A stretch of DNA of 64,000 bases from Pegea sp. RAD2-039 (GCA_034620365.1 JAQGEQ010000363.1:124001-188000); one strand, 5' to 3'; positions 21,122 through 34,962 are shown, counted from the first letter of the stretch. A program made the numbers and translations. The notes: a model not told the origin generated them from the letters alone.

Positions 21122-24001
21122 AGCAAATCTAAGTTTTGGATTTAACCTTAACTGTATCTTTTATATAACAGATCCTCACTAGAGTAATTTCAAGATCGTA
21201 TAAGTACAGTATCGGATAACAAACCCCCTGTGACTGTAAACTAATGTTTATAAGATTTTATTTTTATTTGAAACTATTTTTTAAGCTAATTTTAGAGTTA
21301 ATCTACTCATCAGGAGAATGTATTCAAGTAAAAGAGCCAATTAATCCGATAAACTTACTTGTTGTATAAACTTTTACATCGTTTGTAATGATCTAATTAT
21401 TTTATTCAATAAGATACTTTTGCTGTATCAATTTTCTTCGCTTTCTATCAATATTGGAGCTTATTTCCCATAAGACATTCAAAATGGAACAAAAAGCCCA
21501 ATTTTATCAAGTTTATACTCAAACCTTGTAAAATTACTCTCAAATAAAAGTATGTTTCTAATATTTATACATCTTATGCACTAGAGCTTATTTTAATGTT
21601 GTAAAAGTTCAACATCAAAGATTTTTTTATCTTTTTTAATTATCTACGACAAAACTTCTCTAGATTTTCTTAAATATTGTTATTAATTCAACAGCTGTGG
21701 TTTTGATGAATATTAAAATATATTTATTCATTAAAATATTTAATGGCTTTGTAGTTGATGTGAAGATGATGAAAAAATAACATATAACAAATATAAATAG
21801 ATTTATGTGTTGACAGTTTAAGTTTTTCGTAAGAATATTCGTTATAAGTTGAATTACAGACTGTAATTTATTTAAGTTATATCTTTTCTATTGTATTTTT
21901 AGGTAACAAACTAAAAGATTATTTCTCAGCTTTTAATCCAAAGTTTACATTACTTTAGCTTTATAGAATATTTTTTAATGTACTATTGCTTTTATCTACA
22001 GTTCTACGCATTACTGAAAGCAAATACATTTAACTTATCGATTTTTATTCTTCTATAAAGCCGTTGTAAACTTCTTATGCATATTACTTGTACTTTTAAC
22101 AAAAATATCGACACAATCGCATCAGAAAATAATTTTAATGAAATAATCCTTTTATGAGGTTTGTTGTAAAACAAGTATCTTAAAACAGTTATTAAAATTT
22201 CTTTAAATATAAATTTACTTCTTACTACATACTCAGTTATAAAACATTTATTAGGTTAAAAGTTTCATTGAACATTACTTTCTATTTTAAACATTTTAAG
22301 TTTGTTTAAAACGGTTTTAATTTATCAATAATTAACTTCATTGATAATTTCAAAAACATTTCTCACCAGTTGTACTTGATCGTTTTCAAGTCAACCTCAT
22401 TTAGGTGCAATCTTTTTGAAGTTTACTTAAAATTAACGACAATTTTTATTGTATTATCAACCAACAACTTTTTATGAAAGAACTCATATAAGTTTTTATC
22501 ATAAATTTGAAATTCTTCAACTAAATTAAACTATTTCTTCAATAATTATCTAAACTTTCTTAAAATACTTCAGACACAAACCTTTCATACATTTACTCGC
22601 AAATATAAGATGACAGAAAAACTAAAACATTTTTTATCTGTTTCATAAAATATTTAGATCAATATTTTCTTACTCACCTAACATCAGCAATCTGACCTTT
22701 GTTTTGAATAAATGATCACATTTTGTACATAAGCACCAAAGTTTAATTTATTTTGGTCATCTACAAGCTGTACAACACATCAAGTGAATATGTTTATGAA
22801 GCATTGCACAGATAACATTGATTGTAAAAAGAAGTAATTAATGAGAAGAATATTTCAATTGTAGCATAAAGACTAAATATATCTTTCAGAGAATGAAATA
22901 AAAAAAGGACTTTTTCACAGAATTAAATTTCTAATCAAATTTATGACGTGATGTTTGTTTCTTCATAATCCAAAATGTTTTTTTGACAACTCCAAACAAT
23001 TTCAACCATTTGTACCGGTAGCTTTTAATAATTTTTTTCTTATTGGTTTTTATTAGTCAATTTTTAGGTCAATTATTTGCACCAATAGAAATATGGGGCA
23101 ATAGCTTTAAACTAAATTTATTTTCTAGACAATAAACTTCAAATTTAACTTAATTTTCAACAAATTTAAAAACAACAAAATATTTTGCTTTCCTTCTACA
23201 GCTCAGTGAGAAAGTTTTCTATTTTTATCTAGAAACAAACTTTCAAAACACTGATTTTCAAACAACCAGTCGCTAAGAGGTTAAAAAGACTTCAATTGAA
23301 GTAAAAGATCATTCACGAAGATCTCTCCTAGCTAAACAACATCAAACACAAGAAATTGTTTCAACATGCAAATTCTGATACTAGCAACAAAGCAACATCC
23401 GATAACAGTTTGGAAAATATCTTTAAAATTTTTTTAGTTGTAAAAATCATTAAATTATTGATCAAAACATAAGCAAAGTCGTATTTGAGGTTCACTACCT
23501 TACAATATCAAAATAAAATACTTTTTGTGAAAGACTTTGAACTAATAAAATCGTTAGCAGTTTCTGCTGAGCTGTTCTTACACATTATCAAGCAGAATTA
23601 AGAAGACTTTCATGTCACAATACAATAAAGCAACCTTGAAACAGATAAAACTGTTTTAGTGGAAAATTGGATCAAATAAAGAGGCTTGAAAACTCCTTAA
23701 GTAAAGAAAAGATCTTTAAAAAATTAATCTTCAAATATTTTTAGAAAAGCTTCAAAAACTTTGTATCTGGCTAGATAAGAGATTTCAGCCAGTATGTGAA
23801 ATGTAACATCAATTACATTCTCAAGTCCTTGATTGTAATAAATTATAAATTGTTTTAAACTTTAATAGTATTTCCATAAAAAACTTTGTAATGAAAGGAA
23901 TACAGAAGAGAGTAAGCGATACTAAACCTGGCAGATGTAACAAGTGAAATACAAAAGCTGGAAGAAGTTTACATAAAGAAGCAGACACAGGTTGGGATCG
24001 A
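21122..24001. other. AT-rich region without recognised genes
   Basis: No exon chain or family resemblance found on either strand. The Flower gene ends at its right edge, so its 3' UTR lies at about 23.8-24.0 kb. Confidence 0.45.
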
Positions 24002-25245
24002 TTATGGAGTATTTTCAAACTGTTGATACTTATTACCGTCGCTTCCTTGAGCTTTACTTAACATCTCACCTCGATCAGCTCTGAAAAATTCAAAATAAAA
24101 AGTTTTATAAATCAAATTAAAACTTTAAAAGATTTTATGAAGTATTTAGTTTAGAGGCAAGTTAAGAAATGTTATTTAGGTGACAAAAACTGACTTCTTT
24201 CCAAGTGAAAGCAATCCATAGAAAACTCCTGTTGCAAATACTGGTATACAGCCCAAAATTGAACTTAAATCCCTAGATGGTAACAGTGGAAGGATTGCCA
24301 AACTAAAAAGTTTAATGAATTGTTAAAAGTTGACAAAAATCTTCAAAAAAAAAAAGATCTATTTAAAGTTTGCTGCAAAAACTTTTGTGCAACTAATTTC
24401 AAACATAAAGATATAAATAATATACAAGAAAAAATCTGTAGATTTGTTAAAAAAAAAATAGAAAATAAAAGACTAAAAACTCAAATTTCTAACTACAACA
24501 TTTGTATATAAAAATAATAAAAAATTTACACAATATAGATGATCCCTTTTTGCCAATATTTTCTTTTATCTATCCACGCTCCAATTAGTTTAGTTTTTTC
24601 ACTAAACTGGCAACAAATTGGAGCTTCAAATAGAAGCAAGAGAGCTCCATTGATTCTGAAACAATCAAATTGTCAATAACTTCAACATACTCAGCAACTT
24701 ACAATTCCAAAAATTAACAATAATTGCTGTTTATCAGCTAGTAAGATAAATTGTTTTAAATTAAAATTATTACTACTTATTAATGAGGACTTTATTGAAA
24801 AAATCAATATTTACTGTTAAATAAATTGATAAAAAGTTATAAAAATAACACTTACATCATTAGGACACCAGTGATAACATGTAATGGTGCAATTACATAT
24901 ATAACATTTGTAATTGATGCTATGATGCTAACTGAAAATTTAAATATACAAGTTTATAAATCTAATCCTTCAAATTGACTTATGATATTTTGATACAATC
25001 TAATACATGACAATTTAAAATATTATACTTTAAGCTAAACTAAATTAATTCATACAAAAGCTGATTGATTGATATTTAACATGCCTCTATAATTTCATAT
25101 TTATATAAAAAAAAACCTGTAAGGTACTACCTATAGCAGCAACAACACCAATTACTCTAACAAGAAGTTTACACCACCAAGTAACCCCATCATTTTCAGG
25201 AGCAGTTTCATTTTGAATACTAGTACCATCTTCAATATCTGCCAT
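24002..25245 (-). CDS. CACFD1: Calcium channel Flower homologue (CACFD1)
   Basis: Small tetraspan protein of synaptic vesicles and plasma membrane; in flies it couples exocytosis to endocytosis and marks cell fitness. Exons (minus): 25245-25131, 24931-24856, 24655-24530, 24302-24195, 24080-24002; 504 nt, 167 aa, the normal family length. Seen: an acidic N-terminus then TWWCKLLVRVIGVV (family TWW signature), TM2 with HVITGVLMM, the key segment FEAPICCQFSEKTKLIG with the conserved Glu of the pore region, KRKYWQKGIIYIV, TM4 with ATGVFYGLLSLGKK, and a short hydrophilic tail ending QFENTP. All five exons join in phase. The start is the first ATG of exon 1, preceded by GCAAAA. Channel activity itself is not shown by the sequence. 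Confidence 0.92.
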
Positions 25246-26769
25246 TTTTGCAAGTTTAAAATGAAAAAATCTCTTTTATAAAAATTGCTGCTATTAAATA
25301 AAGACAAGTAAGTTTTATTATCAGTTTTTTTTTTTATAAATATACTTCCATCTAGGTTTATTAGAAATACTAGTTTTAATTCAATTATTTGATTTACACA
25401 AAAATCAGAATTTTAACTCAAAAATAAAAAGTTGTAGTTTAGATAATTTACTATTATAAAGATTGCAAGATTTTAAATATAACACTGCTTTACTATGATA
25501 TACTTTTCATATATAATATTATATGCATAGAACAAATAATATGTATTTATCTATATAAAAAACATATGCTAAATAGATGTATACACTTATATATAAATAC
25601 TCAAATAAGAAACAAATAAATATATAAGGAACAAATTATTGAATTCAATCTTTGTACTTATAGAAAGAATGACCTTATAAAAATTGAAAGCTAGTTATTA
25701 GTAAGATAGTATTTGGGTTTATCATAACTGCTTACTTAGATCATAATAACCTCAAGAAAAATACAAAATAATTTCATTTTCATAATAGGCCTTTCACAAA
25801 GTTTATAAAATCAAATTAAAATACATAAATGTAACTGCTTACACAAATTTCAAATCTTTTATTATAATAAAATTTAACTAAAAACTAAACTAAAAATTCT
25901 GATATAAATAATTGAGTCTTTTTAAAGACAACCAAAAGTAACTATAAAATTTCAAAATAAAAAAAAGCTTTTGAAACTCAATTTAAGATTAAACACAGAA
26001 AATCATCAAGAATGTTTTTATAATTGTAATTATTTGAAGAAATATTAAAAAATTATGATATTTAACTTTAAATGTTAAAGTATATTAAACGTATACACAA
26101 TTTTCATTGTAAAACATAAGAAATTAAATTCCAAAATGAATAAGTAAATACTTAAACAGTTGAAAATCTTTCATAATCAAAAAATAATTCATAAAAAAAA
26201 AAACATTTGTAATTAATAAGACAAGATAAAATAACATTAAATATAATTTGATGACAATGATAAAAGTTACAATTATAATTAAAAAAAACTTTTGTGTAAG
26301 AAACTGGTTAAAAAGAAAAAAAGGTGTAACAATACAACTTATAATGGAGAAAAACTTGAAAAACTTTTGCAGCTGATTTGGAAATAGTTTACGTCATAAG
26401 TTTAAAACTACCAAAAGCCATGAAAACAGGATGTTAATATACAACTAAAATAGTTATTTTGCAAATTATTAAATATAAAATTAATATTTTTTTTTAATCA
26501 ACGGAATATTCAAAGCAAAAAAACCTCGAAAAATTAATTCCTTATTTATAAGTTGCTTCTTGAACTCCAAAAAACTTTATAGACAATAAATACCTTAAAA
26601 CTTCAGAACTCAATACTTCAAAATGGTAATGCTTTTTATAGCAATTGAAAAAACATTCTTCAAAAAAAGCTTTACAACTAAGCAAAGGTTTTAAATAGGA
26701 TTTTAAATGAACAAGATTATAACTAGCAATTTAAAGCAAATTTAAAAAATATACGGTAGCCTCTATATT
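25246..26769. other. AT-rich region upstream of Flower, no gene recognised
   Basis: Homopolymer-rich A/T sequence. It contains the presumed promoter of the minus-strand Flower gene at its left; nothing else can be supported. Confidence 0.4.
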
Positions 26770-27440
26770 TATATTTATTTATTTATTTATTTATTTATTA
26801 CAATAAATGTGAAGGAGGGTGCCTAAAAAGAGCACCTCTCGCTAACACACATTCTCACAAATTAGATCTATTTGACGTGTAAACGAAAAAGCATATGACA
26901 ACGAAGAATTGCACAGAATCATAGTATTGTAAAAGAGAAAAATTCACAGTTTAGAAATGGCAATGTTGGCGATATTATAACAATTCAGCTTTTTCTTGAA
27001 CAGCATAAGTGATTTTGACATGACAATCTCTGATGGCAGATTGTTCCATGTACTGATTGTGCGGTATGAGAAAAAACTTAATCTGGTTAACGTAGCTGGT
27101 GGAGTGGGCTTATTAAGATGTAATTTATGTCTTCTAAGTTGATATAACTTGAGGGAGGGACTAATGGAGAAAAAGTCATCAAACTGAAGATCAATTAGGT
27201 TGTGAATAATTTTAAATATCAGAATAAGGTCGTATTTGATTCTTCGGATTTCCAAAGTATCTAGATTGAAGAAGCTGAGACGATGGTTATAACTCTCGTA
27301 TTTGATATTAAGTTTCCTGCAAACCAATCTCGTAAATGTTGCCTGAACACATTCGATTTTTCTGATATCACCAACTTGATATGGCATCCATGCACCCATG
27401 CATCCAGGCATCCAGGCATCCATGCACAATGATATGGCAT
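26770..27440 (-). mobile_element. CR1-like LINE 3' fragment, copy 2
   Basis: Same family as copy 1, opposite orientation. It holds an unbroken C-terminal ORF2 segment (stop at 26944) with CVQATFTRLVCRKLN, FNLDTLEIRRIKYDL and FFSYRTISTWNNLPSEI, then a 3' UTR with the GGTGC/GCACC hairpin (26818-26836), the CCTCCTTCACATTTATTG end and about seven AAAT units. The intact frame and long simple tail suggest it is younger than copy 1. It is truncated at about 27440, where a short repeat of TGGATGCC-like units (27385-27440) sits at the 5' edge. Confidence 0.85.
27385..27440 (-). repeat. Short tandem repeat of TGGATGCC-like units at the LINE 5' junction
   Basis: Minus strand reads a series of ATGGATGCC / TGGATGCC / TGGATGCA units. 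Copy 1 has a single GCATGGATGCC at the same place (about 20473), so the expansion is specific to this copy, perhaps formed at insertion. Confidence 0.6.
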
Positions 27441-27444
27441 CCAT

Positions 27445-29042
27445 ATATAATTTAATCTTTCTAAAAGATGCAAATAGACTATTTTGTATGATAAGAAAAA
27501 CTTTCTAAATAAGTTAAAATAAAGATACTATGAATGATTTCCATAATTTTGTAAATATCTTTAGTAATTTATTGAAAAGATATTAGATTGAATAGATTAT
27601 TTAAAATAAGCTATAAAAATAAGTATTCTTAGAAAATAAAGCAAATATTGAGTTTCTTTCAAGATTTATTATTCACTTGGTTTAAATAAATTTTTGAAAT
27701 ATACTTGTAAACTTTAAGTAATTATAAATGACATTTTGCAAGTAAAACTTAGTGGGAAAATAAGTGACACATAAAAAACTAAACGTCAGAGGTTTACCTG
27801 TAATACGCCTCCATAAAATATCTAAGTTTTATTTTCACTTTTAACAGAAATCTGTCCACAACCAACAATATAGCTTTGATTTATACTAAATACTATTCAA
27901 ATGTCATAAAACTGCAACTCAATGTAACTCTAAAATTATTTTTAACTGTTTTGCTTAAAGTATTGTCTAAAAAGTACAAATCGTTTTTTCTTATTCTTTA
28001 CAAAGCTGTACTTAAAATGTAAATTTGAATTTTGTGTGTAAAACTAGCATAATCATATAATGAAAACAAATTGTAAAGTATATTAACCGCTTAAGCAACG
28101 AAAATTTACTTAATTACTACAATATGTAATTCCCTTACTAATTTACAGTGATGAAGAAAATGAAATGTCGAAGCAGTTCAACGTAAAATATGCCATTTCC
28201 TTATATCTACAAAATATTAAGTACAGTTCAAACTTGTAACAAGTTTAGGCTTTACTTGAAAAAGAAACATTTGCAGACTTTAAGATTCGAGTTCCAAAAT
28301 AGGATACCTACACGCAAAAGAAAACCCTCGATTACCGTTGAGACACACAAAAGGTTCTAGAGCTTCAAAAACATGAGAAACCCTTTTTATATTTATAATA
28401 AATAACAAGCTATAAGAGCAACTGTGCTTGCAAAAAACTATTAGTATTTTACGGCCTCGTTTAAATTAATGGCCAAAAAGTTGAAAACATTGTAAAAAAA
28501 CAAAGAAAAATACCATAATTATTTATACATGTATTTAGCATTTGTTTATTTACACAATTTATTCTAAAATATTATGCTTATACATATTAAATTCAAGAAG
28601 CTTCAAAAAAGCATATAAGACACAGAAAAGTTTAATCTTTAAAAGATAAACTCAATCTTCATTTTTAAAAACTCTAACATCTTTTAAATTCAGATTAAAC
28701 TTTTAAAAAACTTACATATAACAATTCCTCTTACAAATATTTACTGTTTTAGTAAACACAAATTTCTAGGAAGATATATTTTATTACGAGAAGTAAACTT
28801 GTTTTTTAAAGATAATAGCTGAAATACATAAGTAATCACAAAGATTTTGGTAATCAAAGTAGAAAGCAGTAAAACAAATTTCATCTTAAACATATTAACA
28901 AGTTGCCACTAATCTTGCTTCTTGTAACACTTTTAAAGGCTCTTATGACTTCACAGAAACTCAAAACAATCTTGATATCAGAAGATCAGCATTTAACAGA
29001 TACACAAATAAGTTTCTTCTTTTGCATCGGCTTCATTGCATT
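27445..29042. other. AT-rich region without recognised genes
   Basis: Nothing with coding pattern seen. Should include the 3' UTR of the minus-strand gene ending at 29043. Confidence 0.4.
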
Positions 29043-30339
29043 CTAATTATCTTCATTTGAAATTTCCTGATAAAGTACAGAAGTATTTAGAAAATATTTT
29101 ATCAGAAATATATTTATAGTTGGACTTTTTATATTTATTGACTAAATAAACATTAAAGCAAAAAATAAAGTTGACAAAACTTACATTTTCATCTCTTATG
29201 TCATAAAAACAATCTAAGTCATCAATGCTGTCGCTACTTTGGCATTCCACTATTTCATACAAATTTTCTTTTTCCTAATGAACGATTAAAATTTAAAAAT
29301 ATGAAACAACTAAATGTTTTAATAAACTTACTGAGTTTTCTCCTTCCTTAAGTTCTTCTAGAATTATTTCAGGTTGATCAGAAAAGTTTTCACTCATCAT
29401 TTTTTTGACTGTAGCGTAAGCCCCATAATAATCTTTAGCCTAAAAATAAATTAAAGTCAACTAAGGTTACTAAAAAGAGATGATAAAATGTAGCACAAAA
29501 TAATTGTAAGAAATAATCAGTAAACTAACCAGAGCTGGGTTGAACTTTATTGAACTTTTGCTGTTAATCAAGTTTTCTTTAATAGTTGTTTGAGATGTAA
29601 CTTCATCTGTTGAAGCTATTACTGATACAAGTCTACGAGGGTCAGCCCTTTTCATTGCAGCTTTAATACTTTTTGTATCATTAATAAATTGGGCTTTTTC
29701 TAATTCTAACATCTCTGCTTCAGTGGTGGCAGATTCAGTAGAACTTTTATTCTCAGAATTTGCAAGAAATATTTTATCAATTGATTGATAAATTCTGAAA
29801 TGATTTAAAACGTTTTAAGACAAAAAATAATAATTTGAGCTTTTCAAACTCGGACATTATTCAAAAAGCATTTTACAAATAATATTTATCTTTACAACTA
29901 ACCTGTTTAATAGTCCTATCAGTTTATCTAACATGTAAACAAAATCTAGCACAAATATAATCTTTAAAAATACATCCCAGAAGAAAGTGCTATATTCATG
30001 GTAGAAGTCTTCAACTTTTTCACCAAATTTAACAAGTTTAGCATGAGCGACTTTTTTGGTTTTGTCGAAGTCAAGATCACAAACGGATTCAAAAAGACTT
30101 TCCTTGCTGTAGTCCACTTGCTTAAAGAGCAGTTCACTGACATAAGGAAAGACATTCCAAAAACCGTTGTTAGTTTTCCCAATTAAAGGCTGAAATTGAG
30201 TGATATCCTTAAAGAATGTAAGATCAGGTTGAAAAGAGTAGAAGAACGGTACTGGAGATGCAAATAAACAGAAGCACAGCAGTGACTTTACTGTTGCACT
30301 GGCAGTACCTAACATCTTTAGGATTGATAGTGGATTCAT
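29043..30339 (-). CDS. Uncharacterised protein with two hydrophobic segments
   Basis: Not recognised. Exons (minus): 30339-29903, 29794-29530, 29439-29332, 29274-29185, 29066-29043; 924 nt, 307 aa; all phases fit. Seen: a hydrophobic stretch at about residues 18-36 (SLLCFCLFASPVPFFY), a soluble segment with many Phe/Asp/Lys, a second strong hydrophobic stretch near 119-143 (FFWDVFLKIIFVLDFVYMLD), then a cytosol-like region with AEMLELEKAQFI and KRADPRRLVSVIAST, and a very acidic C-terminus (SSDSIDDLDCFYDIRDEN). The layout suggests a membrane protein with both ends on the same side, but a signal peptide for the first segment is equally possible. The last exon is only eight codons. The gene is convincing from its splice pattern and even codon use; its function is unknown. 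Confidence 0.7.
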
Positions 30340-32566
30340 CGAAATAAATCAGAATAATCAAATAATTCACTATAAATCGAATCAAAAGTTTGCGCGTTTA
30401 TGATAAACTATCAAAAGCGAATTGTTGTAAAAGAAAAAAGTTTTTCAAGAAGTAAGCCTACTTGATTGTGATGTCATAATGGCCTAATTCCATTATGACC
30501 TTTCATTATTGCTATGATACTGAGATAATGTTAGATCATTATTCTCTTATTTCAGTTGTAAATGAGTTTTAGTTAAAGTCAAAAAAAAAACTTTAAATAA
30601 ACATTTTGTTGCTAAAATGATTTTCATTATAATATCAATTAAACTATTTACAATACGAAGTAGTTTTTAGTTTTTTTTACCATTTTAAACCAGTATACAC
30701 GAAATAGTAGAAACTAAAAGGTTCTTTTTCTAAATCCAACAATATATTTATCAATTAGACCATTTACACTACGGATGTTTCTATTCTGTCGCACAAAAAT
30801 TTTCTGTTTTTTAATACATGCTTTATACAAAATTATAGTAATGTTATTTTTATTTTTATTGCATTTACAGTTTGATTAACTAGTATATCTTGTCGCCTTA
30901 GATGATATTATTTTTTCAAACAACGTTGAGCTATACGAAAGGTTCAAAGATGTCTTTGATCTGATCTGAGTTTTTGCTTTGATTTTTTGTTAATTTGTTC
31001 TGTGACATTAAGTTTCTTAATTTCATATTTTGTAAAACTACTTGCTGCATAAAACAATGTGTAACTTAAATGTTAGATTAAAGAAAAAATAAAAGTTTAA
31101 TACAGTTCCAAAGCTAGAATGCAATCTGAGATTAACTATAACTAAACATTTTTCAAAATTATTGTAGCTTGTAAAACAATTTTACAGCGAAATAAAATTA
31201 TATGTTGGTTAAAATATCAAATGTATTTTCATGCTTGATTGAAATAGTTTGAAAAGCTGCAATTTATAATTTACATTAATTTGATTAAAAAAAACCTTAA
31301 AAAGTCAACAGCTTTTAGCTACTATATGAAATAATATATAACTGATTGCATAAATTTAGTTTAACATTTTAATCACTTTTGAAAATCTTATGAAAATAAC
31401 AAAGTTTAATTTAGTAATTGCAGAACAGCTATCAAGTACTTGTTGAATATACATTGTGTTAATCAAAGATAACAATTTATTTGATGTTATTGCAATTTTT
31501 CCTAAATTCTTCGTAAAAAAATGGATTTTATTTCTTATTTCAGTTTATTTTATTTAACTTTAGCTAATGATAAAATCTTTTATTTGCTTAAGTTATATAT
31601 TGCTTAACTTTTAGAATGTTAACCAGATAAATGTTAAATACCAAGTCTTTTCTAAATGTGGTTAATTATGAAAAATCAAACTTTTATCAACTTATAGTTT
31701 ATTATTTCAAAATAATTTCGACTAAGAAATGTATTTCACTATTTGAATCAAACTATTATATTTTGAAATTTTTGCCTAGGTTCTTTATTTAAAAGAAAAA
31801 TTAGTAAAGGATAGTTGATTTCTTTTTTATTTGAGGTAATTATCACAAAGTTTTATACTAAGCGGTAAATTTACCTAAATTTGATAATTACTTATTATTA
31901 TTGATAATAATACTTATATAACTATCCTTCGCATTTATTGCATTAAATAAATAAATTTAGGAAAAATACTTATCAATTAAGTATTGGAAGAAATTTCTTT
32001 TATTTAATTTTGCAATTTTTTAAATAAAAGAACAAAAAAGTTTCAATCGAGCATTTAAGAAAATTGTTTTTAATGTTTTTACGACTCTCTTGAAGTAAAC
32101 TATTATTGTATTTGTTGCTTGGCGAGGTTTTTTTGAATAGATTGGATTTAAGATTATTTCATTATTATTATTTTTAGAATTTTAGAAAATATCGTTTTTA
32201 ATATAGAAAGTTTTATGTAAAGTTGTGTTATTTCTTAGAAAAAGGTTTTTGTTTAGAATTTTATTTTATATTTTTATGATATTTTATTGAATTTGTTATG
32301 GCTTTTTAACTTACTGATTTAAAATTTTAGGCAGATTTTCAATAAGTTAAATGACCTTAAATTTTCTTATCTTAGAGTTTATTGTAAACTGTAAAAACTA
32401 ATTTTTTTTTTCAATTATATATAAATTTAAACATTTATATTTTAATTTAAGTTTGCTTGAAAATAGGCATTTAGGACAATTTTTTATTGATAGACTAATT
32501 AATATGATTTTTACATTGTAGATTTTTATTGAAAGCTTGTTTATAAACTAATTAATTATATCTAAA
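30340..32566. other. AT-rich region between divergent genes
   Basis: Lies between the start of the minus-strand unknown gene and the start of FAM177, so it holds both promoters. An isolated LINE tail at 31925-31958 is the only other feature seen. Confidence 0.45.
31925..31958 (+). repeat. Isolated LINE/SINE 3' tail
   Basis: CCTTCGCATTTATTG followed by CATTAAATAAATAAAT matches the last bases of the LINE copies with its AAAT tail, but the hairpin and everything upstream are absent. Likely an extremely 5'-truncated insertion or the remnant of one. Confidence 0.55.
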
Positions 32567-34173
32567 ATGGAGAAAAACTCAGAACAGAAAGCTTCAGGTG
32601 ATACTGTTGTTCCTATAAGTGAATTTGAAGAAATCAAGTTAGATAAAGCTGGAAAAGTAAAGGTTAAAATTTAGTTAATATGGTTTTTTATCAATTTTTT
32701 TAGTGTTTGTTATAATTAGATACTTATAATTTAATGCTTTCGGTTGACAGTTTTTTATTTTAATTAAAAATAGAAATCATTTATTAGAGATAAATGTCTT
32801 AAAGTAAAAAAGATGTAAAATAAAAAATTAACTAGTGATAATAGCTTATCTCCTAAATTCTAGTTATATTCTGTTCTTAAGATTCCTAGGGTGAGAGTTC
32901 ATTGTAGTGATGGAATTTATGAAGAATATAGTACTGATGAAGAAGATGAAGTTGAAGAACCTGTTGACACAGTTAGTCATGGGCTTGTTTAAAATTACTT
33001 TCTTAACTTTTTCTACTTAGTTTGTATGTATAACAACTAAGTTATTAAAAGCAGATTTATTGTATTTTAATATATCTTTATATAAGATTTTATTGTATTA
33101 AATTAATAAATTGATCTATAAACTTGTCATATACTTTTAAAATATACTTTTGTTTGCAGTCTGTAATGACATGGATGCCTTACTTGAAACATTATACTGT
33201 AGTATCTGCTACATCTGCTTTAAAAGGTGATTAAATGACTTCTTATGTAATGTGTTTTCTAATTTTCGTTTTAATAATTTTCTGCTTATAACTTATTTAT
33301 TAAATTTGAAATTTTATTGTTTCTGATATTAGAAATTAATAATTTTTAGCATATACAGAATTTAGCATTATATACTACACTCTACTTTTTCAAATACAAT
33401 TTTATAATGTGTTATTGTTGTACACTTATTTCTAATATTGTTTTTAATGAGTAATATCTACTGAAATGAACTAACAAATGAGCTTTGAAAATGTCACTCA
33501 AAATCAAACAGAAAGTTCATATAGTCATTTCTTACATTTTGTTTACTTTCTATTTGTTTTGCTGACTTATATGCCAATCATTATTTCGATATTATTAATT
33601 TAAAAAAAAGTAATTTGTGCTATTTTTTTAGGTTGTGATTTTTTGGGTGAGAAGTTAGCTGATTTTTTTGGGATTACCTCACCAAAATATGGATATATAC
33701 TTCGTGAAGCTGAAAGAGAAATGAAACGAAAGAAAGAGGAAGAAGAGGAAGAAAGAAAGGCTGAAGAAGAATTTATTATGCAGGCTTTAAAGTAATTTTC
33801 TAACTTTTATGCCTACTTTTTCTAAAAAAATTCAAATAATTTTACAACTTCCTTTAAATGCTTAGAAATTACTTTTAAACTGACGGAGTAAATCCACACT
33901 TCAAAGATAAAACTAAACAAGTTTCAAACAACTATCTCATTTTATCAATAAAATTTATTTCTAAATTTTTGGATGCTAATATTTATCTTTGTTAATTCTA
34001 AGTTTTGTATTTCAAATTTATCTAAATATTTAAATTTAATCTTTGTTTATTGAATTACATGTTTACAGTTTATTTTTTATAAATTTATATTTAACGTGAT
34101 TTATATTTTCAGAGAAAAATCTCAATCAGCAAAAGCTCATGAAGGAGCCGCTGAAGAGGAGAACAAAGTTTAA
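32567..34173 (+). CDS. FAM177A1: FAM177 family protein
   Basis: Small conserved animal protein of poorly known role (the human paralogue is linked to Golgi and immune signalling). Exons: 32567-32662, 32882-32971, 33160-33226, 33632-33791, 34113-34173; 474 nt, 157 aa. Exon 1 may instead end at 32656; both choices keep phase. Family signatures: RVRVHCSDGIYEEYSTDEED (human family: HFVSGETMEEYSTDEDE), TWMPYLKHYTVVSATSALK, CDFLGEKLADFFGITSPKYG, then a Lys/Glu-rich coiled coil (EREMKRKKEEEEEERKAEEE). The C-terminus is shorter than in human FAM177A1. Start: ATG after ATCTAAA, first in the exon. Confidence 0.88.
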
Positions 34174-34962
34174 AGTCTTTATTTCATCAGATGATATCAA
34201 TTTGCTATTTTGTGTTTCCACTTGAAACAACTTTCTCTTTTCTACTTTTTTCGATATTACGCAGAATTTTTCGTAAACTTTTTTATGCTACGATAATTTA
34301 ATTTTCTTTTTATCGTACTTTTTGTTGAAGCCATCAGACACTTTTGTTCAATTTTCATCAAAATTTCTTCATTTGAATTCAAATAACTTCTGTGATTGAG
34401 TTTTGAAATAAATTTGCAAATTTTGAATTTATCGGTGGTTTGAATATATTAGTCCTGATTATTAGTTTCCCGGTTATCAGGGACACAATAATCTTTCGTC
34501 TGAAAATAAGATAACAAGTTTGGATTAGGAAGATAAAAAATTTAATAAAAACTTATTTCAAGCACATTAAACCGTCAACTTCTTTTAATCACATAATCTT
34601 GAGGAAGATTGGTCATCCAGGCTTTTAATCAGTCGTCAACAGTTACAGTTATCACCTGTCGTAATTATATATATATTTTTAATTTACTTAAGAAGTATTT
34701 TACATTTTGAAAATCTAAGATTGATTACTAGTTTATTCAGTATTTATTGTTTACTATTCAGTATTTATTACTAGTTTATTTGTTTTTATTTTCTGAATAA
34801 TAATCGTTAAATACTTTATTTACCAAAAAATAGATAGAATATATAATCTAGAACGATAGTAGAATTGAAGGTCATTGCAATTATATTAATTATAAATTAA
34901 TAAATACCTATAAAATTAATCTGAAATTTATTGTCATAAAAATACACACTTCTTTTTTTATA
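34174..34962. other. Region between FAM177 and SINE
   Basis: FAM177 3' UTR followed by AT-rich DNA; nothing else supported. Confidence 0.4.
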
